This document shows, piece by piece, positions 15,383 to 23,871 of a stretch of 32,685 nt of DNA. The stretch covers positions 1-32,685 of the forward strand of contig JAIFND010000072.1 in assembly GCA_020047915.1 (NCBI GenBank), in the 5' to 3' direction. Made by a program: the position numbers and the translations under genes. The first letter of the stretch is position 1. Every line of letters begins with the position of its first letter. The notes under the pieces were generated by a model. It was not told where the DNA came from, did not search any database, and worked only from the letters and a program-made list of their open reading frames with translations. Origin of the DNA: a bacterium. GTDB taxonomy: Bacteria; Planctomycetota; UBA11346.

Positions 15383-17107
15383 ATGCCTCGTCTGCACCAC
15401 TGGCTGCCCTTCCTGGAATGGATGCACGAACTGCGGGACCCCACGGTGCTGCGCGCAGACCTGATGGCAGGTATCACTGTCGCCCTGGTGCTGATCCCGC
15501 AGTCGATGGCGTATGCTCAGTTGGCTGGACTGCCCGCGTATTATGGGCTGTATGCCGCCTTGCTGCCTCCGGTGGTGGCGGCCCTGTGGGGCAGTTCGCG
15601 CCAACTCGCCACCGGACCGGTGGCGATCACTTCGCTGATGACGGCGGCCGCCCTGGCCCCGTTCGCCGCTGCCGGCTACGATGTGATTCCCATCGCCATC
15701 GCTCTGTCCCTGGTCGCAGGCCTCATGCAGTTGGCCCTGGGCGTGCTCCGTCTGGGTTTCATCGTCGACCTGATGTCCCATCCGGTGCTGGTGGGCGTCA
15801 GCAGTGCAGCAGCCATCATCATCGCCAGCAGCCAGCTGGCCAGCCTCCTCGGCATCTCCAGCGAACGAAGCGCCAGCCACTTCGCTGGCGTTTGGCAGGT
15901 GCTGCAGACGGCAGCCACTGGCGGCATCGTCTGGTCTGCGCTGGGCATGGGACTCGCGACCATGGCCATCATCGCAGGCTTCCGTCGTTGGCTGCCGCGC
16001 ATCCCTGGGGTGCTCGCGGCGGTGGTGGTCACCACCCTGCTGGCCTGGGCGCTGGACTTCCAGGGCAGGACCGTCGGCGAGGTGCCTCGTGGGCTGCCCC
16101 CGTGGGAGCTGCCCGACTGGAAGCCCGGCCTCTGGCTGGATCTGCTCGGTCCGGCGGCCCTGATCGCCTGCGTCGGCTTCATCGAGGCCATCTCCACCGG
16201 CAAATCGATGGCTCTGGCCACGCGCACGCGCATCGACGCCAACCAGGAACTGATCGGTCAGGGCCTGGCCAAGCTCGCCGGTGCGGTCAATCACGGCTAT
16301 CCGGTGTCAGGATCGTTCTCCAGATCGGCGGTGAACCTGGCCAGCGGTGCCCGCACGGGCTTTTCCAGCCTCGTCGCCAGTGTGGCGGTGCTGGTCGTGC
16401 TGCTGTTGTTTACCCCGCTCCTCTACCACCTGCCGCAAGCCACCCTGGCGGCGACCATCATCATGTCGGTCAGCGGACTTGTACGGGTGCGACCGGTGCT
16501 GCATGCTTGGCGGGTTGCGCGCAGCGACGCCTTGATCGCCATCGCCACCTTCGGCGCCACCCTGGTAGCCGCCCCGCACATCGAAGGCGGCATCCTGGTC
16601 GGTATCGGGCTCAGCATCGCCGTCTTCTTCGCCGTCACCATGCGGCCGCGGGTTGTGGTGCTGGCGCGCCATCCCGATGGCAGTTTGCGCGACGCCGAGC
16701 GGCATGGGCTGCCGACCTGCGCCACGGTGCTCGTGCTGCGCTTCGACGGCCGCCTCTACTTCGCCAACGCCGGACATCTCGAGTCCAGGGTCATCGTCGA
16801 GTTGGCGGCGCGACCTCAGGTGCGCTGCGTCGTGCTGGCCTGCGGTGGCATCAACAGCATCGACGCGACCGGCGAGGAGGTGCTGGCGGGCCTCGTCGAC
16901 CGTCTCGAGGCGAAGGGTGTGCGCATCGTGTTCATGGGTCTGCGCGACCGGATCCGCGAGGTCTTCCAGCGTACCGGCCTGGCTGGTCGGCTTGGCGCGG
17001 AGCGCTTCGTCGGCGATGAGCGCTCTGCCCTCGATCTGGCGGGCCGGCTTGCGGGCTGCGCGCCGGAATCCTGCGCCGGGTGCCCGCTTGCCATTACAAA
17101 GGGCTGA
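15383..17107 (+). CDS. SulP family anion transporter with STAS domain
   Basis: The product is 574 aa. A transmembrane domain of about 12-14 helices (about 25-435) includes the SulP signatures GITVALVLIPQSMAYA and YPVSGSFSRSAVN, and a STAS domain (about 443-560) carries the NSIDATG motif around Ser492. SulP proteins carry sulfate, bicarbonate, molybdate or dicarboxylates. Sulfate is attractive beside two sulfatase genes but is not shown. The ATG at 15383 is chosen because it precedes the typical N-terminus, while the open frame upstream overlaps a possible gene remnant. The codons are less strictly GC-ending than the neighbours, which may point to transfer. It is convergent with the sulfatase gene; the stops are adjacent. 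Confidence 0.93.
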   Translation: MPRLHHWLPFLEWMHELRDPTVLRADLMAGITVALVLIPQSMAYAQLAGLPAYYGLYAALLPPVVAALWGSSRQLATGPVAITSLMTAAALAPFAAAGYDVIPIAIALSLVAGLMQLALGVLRLGFIVDLMSHPVLVGVSSAAAIIIASSQLASLLGISSERSASHFAGVWQVLQTAATGGIVWSALGMGLATMAIIAGFRRWLPRIPGVLAAVVVTTLLAWALDFQGRTVGEVPRGLPPWELPDWKPGLWLDLLGPAALIACVGFIEAISTGKSMALATRTRIDANQELIGQGLAKLAGAVNHGYPVSGSFSRSAVNLASGARTGFSSLVASVAVLVVLLLFTPLLYHLPQATLAATIIMSVSGLVRVRPVLHAWRVARSDALIAIATFGATLVAAPHIEGGILVGIGLSIAVFFAVTMRPRVVVLARHPDGSLRDAERHGLPTCATVLVLRFDGRLYFANAGHLESRVIVELAARPQVRCVVLACGGINSIDATGEEVLAGLVDRLEAKGVRIVFMGLRDRIREVFQRTGLAGRLGAERFVGDERSALDLAGRLAGCAPESCAGCPLAITKG

Positions 17108-18592
17108 TCAGGCGCCCACCTCGGGGTGGAAGGGCAGGTCGGTGTCGGTGGCCAGGCGGTGCTTGGCCAGGCGCAGCAGCATATCGCCCTGCACCGCGGC
17201 CAGGGCCGGGTCGCCGAAGCGGTTGTCCATCTCGAAAGGATCGGCGGCGAGGTCGTACAACTCGTCGCCGCCGGTCTCGCGCACCACCAGTTTGTGGGTG
17301 GCGGTGCGCACCATCGCGGCGCGCGCCATGCTGTCGGGCTCCTGCTGGTAGGTCAGCTGCTTGCCGGCGGTCGCCTTCTCGCGCCGACCATCGGGCTTGG
17401 TGTCCCAGCCGTCGCGGTTGAAGCGGGCGCGCATCTCGCGCTCGTGGCCACCCGAGGCGAAGACCGCCTCGCGACCGCTGCGGCCGTTGATCGCCCCGAC
17501 CATGCTGGAACCGTGGATGCGCCAGGTGGGATGCGCGGTCAGGCCGAGCAGTTCAAGGACGGTGGGTGGCAGGTCGGTGTGCTCGGTCAGCGTCGTGGTG
17601 CGCACGCCGCGCGGCAGTCCCGGGGCGCGGATGGCAAAGGGTACGCGCAGCAGGCAGTCGCTCATCACCGTGTCGAACTTTTCGCACAGGCCGTACTGGC
17701 CGGCGAAATCACCGTGGTCGGCGGTGAAGACGACGATGGAGTCCTCGAACAGATTCTCGCGGGCGATGCAATCCAGCACCCGGCCCATCAGCACATCGAC
17801 CTTGGCGATCATGCCCAGGTAGGTGGCGCGTACCTCCGCGAGCATCGCGGGGTCGGCGTCCACCCCGGTGCGGTGGCGGCGCTGGGCAGTGAAGGGCAGG
17901 CTGGCGTTCTTGGGCAGCCCAGTCGGGAAGGGGCGCAGCGTCGCGCGATCGTGCAGCGCGAAGAAGGGTTCCTCGACCTTGTAGCCGGGATGCGGCGCAG
18001 CGAGATTGAGCTGCAGGAAGCACGGCCGCGTGCGGTCGCGGTGGCGCAGGAAGTGGATCGCCTGTTCGGCCCGGTTGTCATCGCAGAAGCCGGTCAGTTC
18101 GCCGGTGAGTCGGCCCTTGTAGTCGAAGCTGTGGTCGGCGTCGGTTGGCACCGGCAGGCCGCCTGCCGGCGGCACCGGCCAGCGCCGCTGCAGCAGGTCG
18201 GCATAGGCGCCCTGGGTGAACGAATGCCAGTCCACCGCCCCGACGCCCGGCGCGTTGCCGCCCCAGAAATCAGCCCAGCAGTGGTTGTGGCCGAACACCG
18301 CGGTCTCGTAGCCGCGCGCACGCAGCGTCTTCATCAGATCGGGACGGTGCGGCGGGATCAGATCCGGCTCCATCACGGTGCGCATGCCATCGGTGTGGCA
18401 ATAGCGCCCGGTCATCATCGCGACGCGCGACGGCACGCACTTGCCGTTCGGCGTGAAGTGGTGGCCGCACACCGCCGCGTCGCGCGCGAAGGCGTCAAGC
18501 TCGGGCGTGCGTGCCTCGCCGCCGTTGAAACCGACCGCGTCGCCGCGCATCTCGTCGCTGTGCAGGATGATGACATTGAGGGGATTGGGCAT
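17108..18592 (-). CDS. Sulfatase (formylglycine-dependent), cytoplasmic
   Basis: This 494-aa sulfatase hydrolyses sulfate esters. The modification motif CVPSR places the formylglycine precursor at Cys52. Metal-binding Asp is in the N-terminal HSDEMRGD, and a second set is in FTADHGDF. There is no signal peptide, so it should act in the cytoplasm on small or imported substrates. The ATG at 18592 is preferred; a GTG at 18607 would add five residues. It follows the other sulfatase gene by 95 nt on the same strand, with the IclR regulator first. Activation requires a formylglycine-generating or anSME enzyme, which is not in this window. The exact substrate is unknown. Confidence 0.92.
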   Translation of the reverse strand: MPNPLNVIILHSDEMRGDAVGFNGGEARTPELDAFARDAAVCGHHFTPNGKCVPSRVAMMTGRYCHTDGMRTVMEPDLIPPHRPDLMKTLRARGYETAVFGHNHCWADFWGGNAPGVGAVDWHSFTQGAYADLLQRRWPVPPAGGLPVPTDADHSFDYKGRLTGELTGFCDDNRAEQAIHFLRHRDRTRPCFLQLNLAAPHPGYKVEEPFFALHDRATLRPFPTGLPKNASLPFTAQRRHRTGVDADPAMLAEVRATYLGMIAKVDVLMGRVLDCIARENLFEDSIVVFTADHGDFAGQYGLCEKFDTVMSDCLLRVPFAIRAPGLPRGVRTTTLTEHTDLPPTVLELLGLTAHPTWRIHGSSMVGAINGRSGREAVFASGGHEREMRARFNRDGWDTKPDGRREKATAGKQLTYQQEPDSMARAAMVRTATHKLVVRETGGDELYDLAADPFEMDNRFGDPALAAVQGDMLLRLAKHRLATDTDLPFHPEVGA

Positions 18593-18669
18593 GGTTGGGT
18601 CCGTCACTTTTTGGGAGCGTAGCGAGCGAAAAGAGCAGCGACAAAGGCCGGGGTAGGCCGAACGGCCGT

Positions 18670-18684
18670 AGGGGCGAAGCCCCT
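18670..18684. repeat. Small hairpin between the sulfatase genes
   Basis: A 6-bp stem (AGGGGC with GCCCCT) has a 3-nt loop just after the upstream sulfatase stop. The neighbouring bases contain a second GGCC...GGCC pair. It resembles a short dispersed palindrome and could weaken read-through between the two sulfatase genes. The rest of the 95-nt gap shows nothing clear. Confidence 0.45.
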
Positions 18685-18687
18685 GAA

Positions 18688-20121
18688 CTAATGGCAGACG
18701 TCGTTGGGGTGCACCAGCGAGTGGAAACCTGGCCAGCTGCCACGGCTGGCGCGTGGAACCGGGGTCGGGCGGTCGGCCTGCAGGCGGCCGTCCTTGCCGG
18801 CGGGATGGCAGCTCTCCTGCAGGCGGGCGAGCAGCAGGCCACGCAGGCGCGCCAGCTCGGCGGGGTGCGTGCCGGCGCGTACGAGGTCGCGCGTCTCGTG
18901 CGGATCGGCCGCGAGGTCGAACAGCAGCTCGGCCGGGCCGGCGCTGCAGAAGATGTACTTGTAGCGGCCCTCCAGCACCATGTGGTGCGCCAGGGCCTCG
19001 CCGTGCAGCACCTCGCGACCGGCGCGTTCGCCGCGTGCCACCGCCAGCAGGTCAAGGCCGTCGCGACCCTCGGGCATCGCCACCCCGACCGTTCCCAACA
19101 GGGTCGGCATCACATCGGCGAGGCAGGCAAGGGTGTCACAGGTGGTGCCGCGCAGGCTATCATCGATCACCCCCTTGGCCGGTACGACGATGAAGGGCAG
19201 GTGCGCCGAGCCCTCGAGGAACACCGTCTTGCCGCCCAGACGGTGGTCACCCAGCAGGTCGCCGTGGTCGGAGGTGAAGATGATGGTGGTATCGTCGAGC
19301 AGGTTCAGCTCGCGCAGGCGCGCCAGGATGTGCCCGATGCTGTAATCGACATGCGTGATCAGCGCATGGTAGGCGCGGCGCGCATCGCGGAGGGTCTCGG
19401 GGGGGAACCGGTCAGCGGAGTTGAGCACCAGGCTGAGATCGCGCAGGCCAGGTGCGATCGTTTCGGCGTCGCGCGACCAGTCGCCCACGATGGCTTCAGG
19501 CATGGTGCGGTTGGCATAGAGCTGCCAGAATGACAGCGGCGGATCGAAGGGGGGGTGCGGCTTGCTGAACGAGGTGAAGCAGAAGAACGGGCGCAGGGGA
19601 TCGCGCGTGTCGAGCAGGTCGCAGGTGCGCGTGGCGATCCACCGCGTCAGGCTGTCGTTCTCGTGCACCGTGCCGATCGCCGGCACCATCTCGTTCTGCC
19701 CGAGGCCGGTGTCCATCGGCAGCGGCCGACCGTGACGCGCCATCTCACGGTAGTAGTCGGCGAGCAGTTCCATGTGCTCGAAGCCGAGGTGGTTGCGCTC
19801 GGTCTTGAAATGCATCTTGCCCTCCGCCCGGGTCTGGAAACCGGAGGTGGTCAGCAGGCCGGCCAGGGTGGTGCGGGGATCGATCGGGGTCGGCTCCCAG
19901 CAGTTGAAGTTCACCTGCTGATGGAAGGCGTGCCGCCCGGTCATGATGGTGTGGCGGCTGGGGCCGCAGATCGGGCTGTCGGCATAGGCGCGGGTGAAGC
20001 GGATGCCACGATCGCACATCCAGTCGAGATGCGGCGTCAGCACATGGCCGGCCCCGGCCGCCGCGATGGTGTCGAAGCGCTGCTGGTCGGTGGTGATGAG
20101 CAGGATGTGGCGTTGCGGCAT
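18688..20121 (-). CDS. Sulfatase (formylglycine-dependent), cytoplasmic
   Basis: This 477-aa sulfatase has the modification motif CGPSR with the formylglycine precursor at Cys52, an N-terminal metal site (ITTDQQRFD) and a second, FTSDHGDLLGDH. The whole alkaline-phosphatase-like fold is present, with the typical C-terminal LFDLAADPHETRDL. No signal peptide is seen. It starts 3 nt after the IclR-type gene stops, so the two are almost certainly co-transcribed. It differs clearly in sequence from the next sulfatase, so the pair probably removes different sulfates from one substrate. Confidence 0.93.
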   Translation of the reverse strand: MPQRHILLITTDQQRFDTIAAAGAGHVLTPHLDWMCDRGIRFTRAYADSPICGPSRHTIMTGRHAFHQQVNFNCWEPTPIDPRTTLAGLLTTSGFQTRAEGKMHFKTERNHLGFEHMELLADYYREMARHGRPLPMDTGLGQNEMVPAIGTVHENDSLTRWIATRTCDLLDTRDPLRPFFCFTSFSKPHPPFDPPLSFWQLYANRTMPEAIVGDWSRDAETIAPGLRDLSLVLNSADRFPPETLRDARRAYHALITHVDYSIGHILARLRELNLLDDTTIIFTSDHGDLLGDHRLGGKTVFLEGSAHLPFIVVPAKGVIDDSLRGTTCDTLACLADVMPTLLGTVGVAMPEGRDGLDLLAVARGERAGREVLHGEALAHHMVLEGRYKYIFCSAGPAELLFDLAADPHETRDLVRAGTHPAELARLRGLLLARLQESCHPAGKDGRLQADRPTPVPRASRGSWPGFHSLVHPNDVCH

Positions 20122-20124
20122 GGG

Positions 20125-20877
20125 TCAGCTCCGGGTGGAGGCGAGGCGGGCGGCGGACAGCACTAGGCCGAGCAGACGTTCATCCTGGGAGTTGGCGGCC
20201 GTCATCGGGGCGCAGGCCAGGGCGAGGACGCCGAGCAGTTGGCCGCCATCCCCGGTCACCGGCGCGGCAAAGCGGCGCACCAGATTGCTATTGGGTTCGC
20301 AGTCGCAGGCGACGCCGGCGCTGCGCGCGGCGGCGAGGGCCTCGTCCCAGCGGCCGCGGCCGATCACGGTCTTGGCCCCGGCGGTCCATTCCCAGGTCCG
20401 GCGTGGCCGGGGCGCGTCGCCAAGGGCAGGGCCCCACACTGACACGGCGTCGAGTTCCGTGCCATCACGTATCCCGCCCAGGCGCATGCGCACCAGCACC
20501 TCGCCGTGCGGCGGATCGGCGCGGTCGATCATGACCATGCGGCCGTCCTCCCAGGCGTACACCTCGACCACATGCCCAGCCTCGCGACTCAGGCGGGCCA
20601 CGCCCGGGGCGCAGCGGTCCACCAGGCGCAGGTCGTCGCTTTCCACCGTGGCCAGGCGCATGGTGGCGCGCCAGCGTCCGGTAGCAGCATCGCGTGCGGT
20701 GGCGCCTTCGTGGGCCAGGGTGCGCAGCAGGCGCAGCAGGCTGGGTTTGGGCCAGCCGGTGGCACGGGCGATGCGATCCAGCGTCAGCGCGCCGTCGCGA
20801 CTGAGCAGCCGCAGCAGGGACAAGCCACGGGCCAGCGCGGGCGCTTCGTTTGCTCGGCTGGTGGATGGGTAATCCAT
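20125..20877 (-). CDS. IclR-family transcription regulator
   Basis: This 250-aa protein has an N-terminal winged helix-turn-helix (ALARGLSLLRLL then WPKPSLLRLLRTL, about residues 12-60) and an IclR effector domain. IclR regulators bind small carbon compounds and control catabolic genes. As first gene of the sulfatase operon it probably senses a breakdown product and controls the two sulfatases and itself. The ATG at 20877 gives the usual spacing to the helix-turn-helix; in-frame sequence upstream crosses the promoter region and is not protein-like. Confidence 0.9.
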   Translation of the reverse strand: MDYPSTSRANEAPALARGLSLLRLLSRDGALTLDRIARATGWPKPSLLRLLRTLAHEGATARDAATGRWRATMRLATVESDDLRLVDRCAPGVARLSREAGHVVEVYAWEDGRMVMIDRADPPHGEVLVRMRLGGIRDGTELDAVSVWGPALGDAPRPRRTWEWTAGAKTVIGRGRWDEALAAARSAGVACDCEPNSNLVRRFAAPVTGDGGQLLGVLALACAPMTAANSQDERLLGLVLSAARLASTRS

Positions 20878-20923
20878 GCAAAGAAGATAATCGGTTTCGC
20901 CAATATTCCACCCCCGGTACGAA

Positions 20924-20937
20924 TTCCATCCATGGAA
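20924..20937. promoter_or_regulatory. Palindrome, candidate IclR operator
   Basis: A perfect inverted repeat TTCCAT-CC-ATGGAA lies 47 bp upstream of the IclR-type gene in the divergent region with the HExxH/TPR gene. A related half-site, ATTCCA, lies at 20905-20910. IclR-type regulators bind short palindromes with TTCCA/TGGAA-like halves, so autoregulation is plausible. It is based on symmetry and position only. Confidence 0.45.
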
Positions 20938-21020
20938 CGAAGAGGATACGCGGGCGGAACGACTCCCGATGTCGCCCAATCCGCCCTTTGCCACGCCGGG
21001 GGCAGCGGTCATGCTGCGGC

Positions 21021-22874
21021 ATGACCCGCCTTCTCGCGCTCTGCGCACTGCTCGCCGCCCTGTCTGCCGGCGAACCCTCCGACAAACCGAAGGGCAAGGA
21101 CGGCCAGCCCGAACTGATCCCGCAGATCTCCGGGGTGGTTCTCGATGTGCCGCCTTTCCGCTTCTCGACCGACGTGGGCGCCACCGACAAGGAGCGCAAG
21201 GATTTCGCCCGGCGCATCCTCAAGCCGATGCTCGAGACCACCGAGTACTTCCTCAAGGTCTATGGCCTGCGCGCCCGCACCTTCGAGGACTACGCCGAGC
21301 ACTATGCCGGCAACAACTTCGAGAAGCTGGTGCGCGTCGCGGTGTGGGCCGACTGGGAGACCTTCCGCGAGAACTTCCAGCGCCGCTACGACACCAAGAC
21401 CATCCCCGGCGCATTCTTCGGCATCATTCCCGACAAGGATGCCTACGGCAAGGAGACCGGCCCGTGGGTGCGCGAGATCGCGACCTCATCGGAAGGTGCG
21501 GGCGACGAGCAGGTGCTGCGCCATCTCTACCACGAGATGGGCCACCTGTTCATGAAGACCTACATCGTGGTGCAGGTCGAGGTGCCGAGCTGGATCGAGG
21601 AGGGCACCGCCGAGTTGTTCCAGTACCGCATCGGCAACGGCACCAAGCCCGAGGCCGAGCGGTTGCAGCGCCAGGGCTGGCTGATGGAGATCGTCAGCGA
21701 GGGCAGCGCCATCCCCTTCAGCGAATTCGTCAACGTCAAGAATCTCGACAACCTCGACTTCACCTGGAAGGATCCGCTGCGCAGCACGCTGCAGTATGCG
21801 CAGGCCTGGTCGGTGATCGAGTTCATGATCGCCAACACTCAGCGCGCCAACGCCTTCATGAAGCTGCTCGCCGAGTTCAAGGCGCGTGGCGAGAAGCGTC
21901 AGATGGAACTTGCCGGCCAGGGCCTGCGCGGCGAAGCGCTCAGCGACAAGCTGCGACCGCACCTCTACGATATCCAGATCGAGGCGGTCAAGAAGTGCTA
22001 CGGCTCGGACCTGATCAAGGTCGAGGACAACTGGAAAGACTGGCTGACCAAGCTCTACGAAAAGGAGCTGACCAAGAAGCCGGCAATCCGCTACCACCGC
22101 GGCGAATGGCGCCTGATCCGTGCCCGGCACGTCAAGAAGCGCGAGGAGGCCGAGATCCACCTGGCGCGTGCCGAGGAGATATTCAACGAATGCATGGAGA
22201 AAGCCCCCGATGCGCCTGAGGGCTGGGTCGGCATGGGGCGCATCCACCTGATCAAGGGCGAACACGACCAAGCCTGGCCGATGTTCACCCGCGCCCTTGA
22301 GAAGGGCAGCGACAACATCGAAGCGATGCTCTATGGCGGCATCGCGCGGGTCCAGCGCGGCCAGGCCGAGGCGGCGGTCGAGCCGCTCGCCAAGGTCGTG
22401 GCCGACCGCCCCAACGCCTTCGACGCGAACTACTGGTACGGCATCGCGCTGGTCGCTGCGCGCGGCGACACCGAGCGTGCTGTCGCCGCCTTCTCGGTCG
22501 CCGGCGGGGTCGAGAAGGAGCGGGCCGGTGAATGCAGCTGGTATGAAGGTGTGGCCCATCTGGTCGGCGGTCGCCAGCGCCCGGCCAAGCTGGCGCTGCT
22601 GCGTTCGCTCGGCCAGCCCGGGGTGCCGGAACACGCCGCCCTGTGGCTCGCCTACGTCATGGCCCTGGACGGCGAGCGTGCCGACGCGCTGGAGATGCTC
22701 GCCAAGGTGCCGGCCTCGCCTGATAAAGAGGTGCTGACCAAGCGCCTGGCCGACAACAACGCGGCGCTGCCCGCGATCGCCAGCGACGAGCGTGGCCGGC
22801 CGAAGCTGGACGACGCCGGCAACTACACCCCGGTCGAGTCGCCCAAGGGCAAGGGCAAGACGAAGAAGAAGTAG
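21021..22874 (+). CDS. Secreted HExxH (DUF1570-like) protein with TPR repeats
   Basis: The 617-aa product starts with a cleavable signal (hydrophobic LLALCALLAALSAG). A zinc-peptidase-like motif HEMGH is at residues 171-175, with WIEEGTAE (191-198) supplying the possible third ligand as in gluzincin-type folds. This pair is typical of DUF1570-like proteins common in planctomycetes. Residues about 370-560 form TPR-like helical pairs. The C-terminus is a Lys-rich tail (KGKGKTKKK). Protease activity is likely from the motif but not proven. The ATG at 21021 is chosen because the signal begins there. It is divergent from the IclR-type gene and convergent with miaA, 9 nt from its stop. Confidence 0.87.
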   Translation: MTRLLALCALLAALSAGEPSDKPKGKDGQPELIPQISGVVLDVPPFRFSTDVGATDKERKDFARRILKPMLETTEYFLKVYGLRARTFEDYAEHYAGNNFEKLVRVAVWADWETFRENFQRRYDTKTIPGAFFGIIPDKDAYGKETGPWVREIATSSEGAGDEQVLRHLYHEMGHLFMKTYIVVQVEVPSWIEEGTAELFQYRIGNGTKPEAERLQRQGWLMEIVSEGSAIPFSEFVNVKNLDNLDFTWKDPLRSTLQYAQAWSVIEFMIANTQRANAFMKLLAEFKARGEKRQMELAGQGLRGEALSDKLRPHLYDIQIEAVKKCYGSDLIKVEDNWKDWLTKLYEKELTKKPAIRYHRGEWRLIRARHVKKREEAEIHLARAEEIFNECMEKAPDAPEGWVGMGRIHLIKGEHDQAWPMFTRALEKGSDNIEAMLYGGIARVQRGQAEAAVEPLAKVVADRPNAFDANYWYGIALVAARGDTERAVAAFSVAGGVEKERAGECSWYEGVAHLVGGRQRPAKLALLRSLGQPGVPEHAALWLAYVMALDGERADALEMLAKVPASPDKEVLTKRLADNNAALPAIASDERGRPKLDDAGNYTPVESPKGKGKTKKK

Positions 22875-22883
22875 GGAAGGCGC

Positions 22884-23795
22884 TCAGCCGGCCAGCCAGG
22901 CGCGGCCCAGCCGCTCGGCCTGGGTGGCGAGGTCGGGCGCCTCGCCGGGCAGCCAGCGGATGTCGGGGAAGCGCCGGTACCAGGTCAGCTGATGCTTGGC
23001 CAGGTGGCGCGTGCCGAGTTCGATCGCGGCGCGACAGGCCTCAGCATCCAGCCGGCCGTCGAGGTGTTCGATGACCTCCTTGTAGCCCACCGCCTGGCGC
23101 GCCTCGGGTGACAGGCGCGGGCGTAGCCGGCGCACCTCGTCGATCAGTCCGGCCGCCAGCATCCTGCGTACCCGCTCGGCGATCCGCGCATGCAGCTCCG
23201 CCTTGTCCCACTGCAGCCCGAGCTGCAGCACGCGCAGATCGTCGCGCCGCGTCCCGTCGGTGGTGTGGAAGCTGGAGTAGGGCCGGCCGGTCAGGCGATG
23301 GACTTCGATGGCCCGCACGATGCGGCGCAGGTCGTTGGGATGGCGCGCGGCGGCGTAGGTCGGATCGACGCGCTGCAGTTCGCTCCACAGGCTGGCGGGA
23401 TCGGCCTGCTGCAGTTCGGCGCGCAGGCCTTCATCGCGCGGTGGGCCGGCGCTGATCCCTTCGATCAGCAGCTTGGTGTAGAGCGGCGTGCCGCCGGCGA
23501 CGATGGCGAGGCGACCGCGGGCGTGGATCGCCTGGATCGCTGACTCGGCCAGCGCGACCCAGCGGCTGGCGTCGCAGCGCTCCTCCGGTTCGAGGATGTC
23601 GATCAGGTGGTGCGGCACGGCGGCGCGGACGGTGGCATCGGGCTTGGCGGTGCCGAGGTCCATGCCGCGATAGACCGCGAAGGCGTCGGCGCTGACCACC
23701 TCGCCGCCCAGTCGCGATGCCAGCGCTGCTGCCAACGAGCTTTTTCCCGACGCGGTCGGACCAAGGACGAGAAGGACGGGGATGGGCGGATGCAT
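22884..23795 (-). CDS. miaA: tRNA dimethylallyltransferase
   Basis: MiaA adds a dimethylallyl group to N6 of A37 in tRNAs that read codons starting with U. The 303-aa protein is full length, with P-loop GPTASGKSS at residues 12-20, SADAFAVYRGMDLGTAKP, HHLIDI, AGGTPLY, VGYKEV and the C-terminal KHQLTWYRR. All are family hallmarks. The ATG at 23795 gives the normal start just before the P-loop strand. It is divergent from the gene at 23872, separated by 76 nt. No methylthiotransferase (MiaB) is present nearby. Confidence 0.97.
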   Translation of the reverse strand: MHPPIPVLLVLGPTASGKSSLAAALASRLGGEVVSADAFAVYRGMDLGTAKPDATVRAAVPHHLIDILEPEERCDASRWVALAESAIQAIHARGRLAIVAGGTPLYTKLLIEGISAGPPRDEGLRAELQQADPASLWSELQRVDPTYAAARHPNDLRRIVRAIEVHRLTGRPYSSFHTTDGTRRDDLRVLQLGLQWDKAELHARIAERVRRMLAAGLIDEVRRLRPRLSPEARQAVGYKEVIEHLDGRLDAEACRAAIELGTRHLAKHQLTWYRRFPDIRWLPGEAPDLATQAERLGRAWLAG

Positions 23796-23871
23796 GTCGG
23801 CGACGGGGGCACGTTGTACGAGGCCCTACGGAGATGGTAGACGCCGCGCTACGCCTGTATATGCTGGCACC

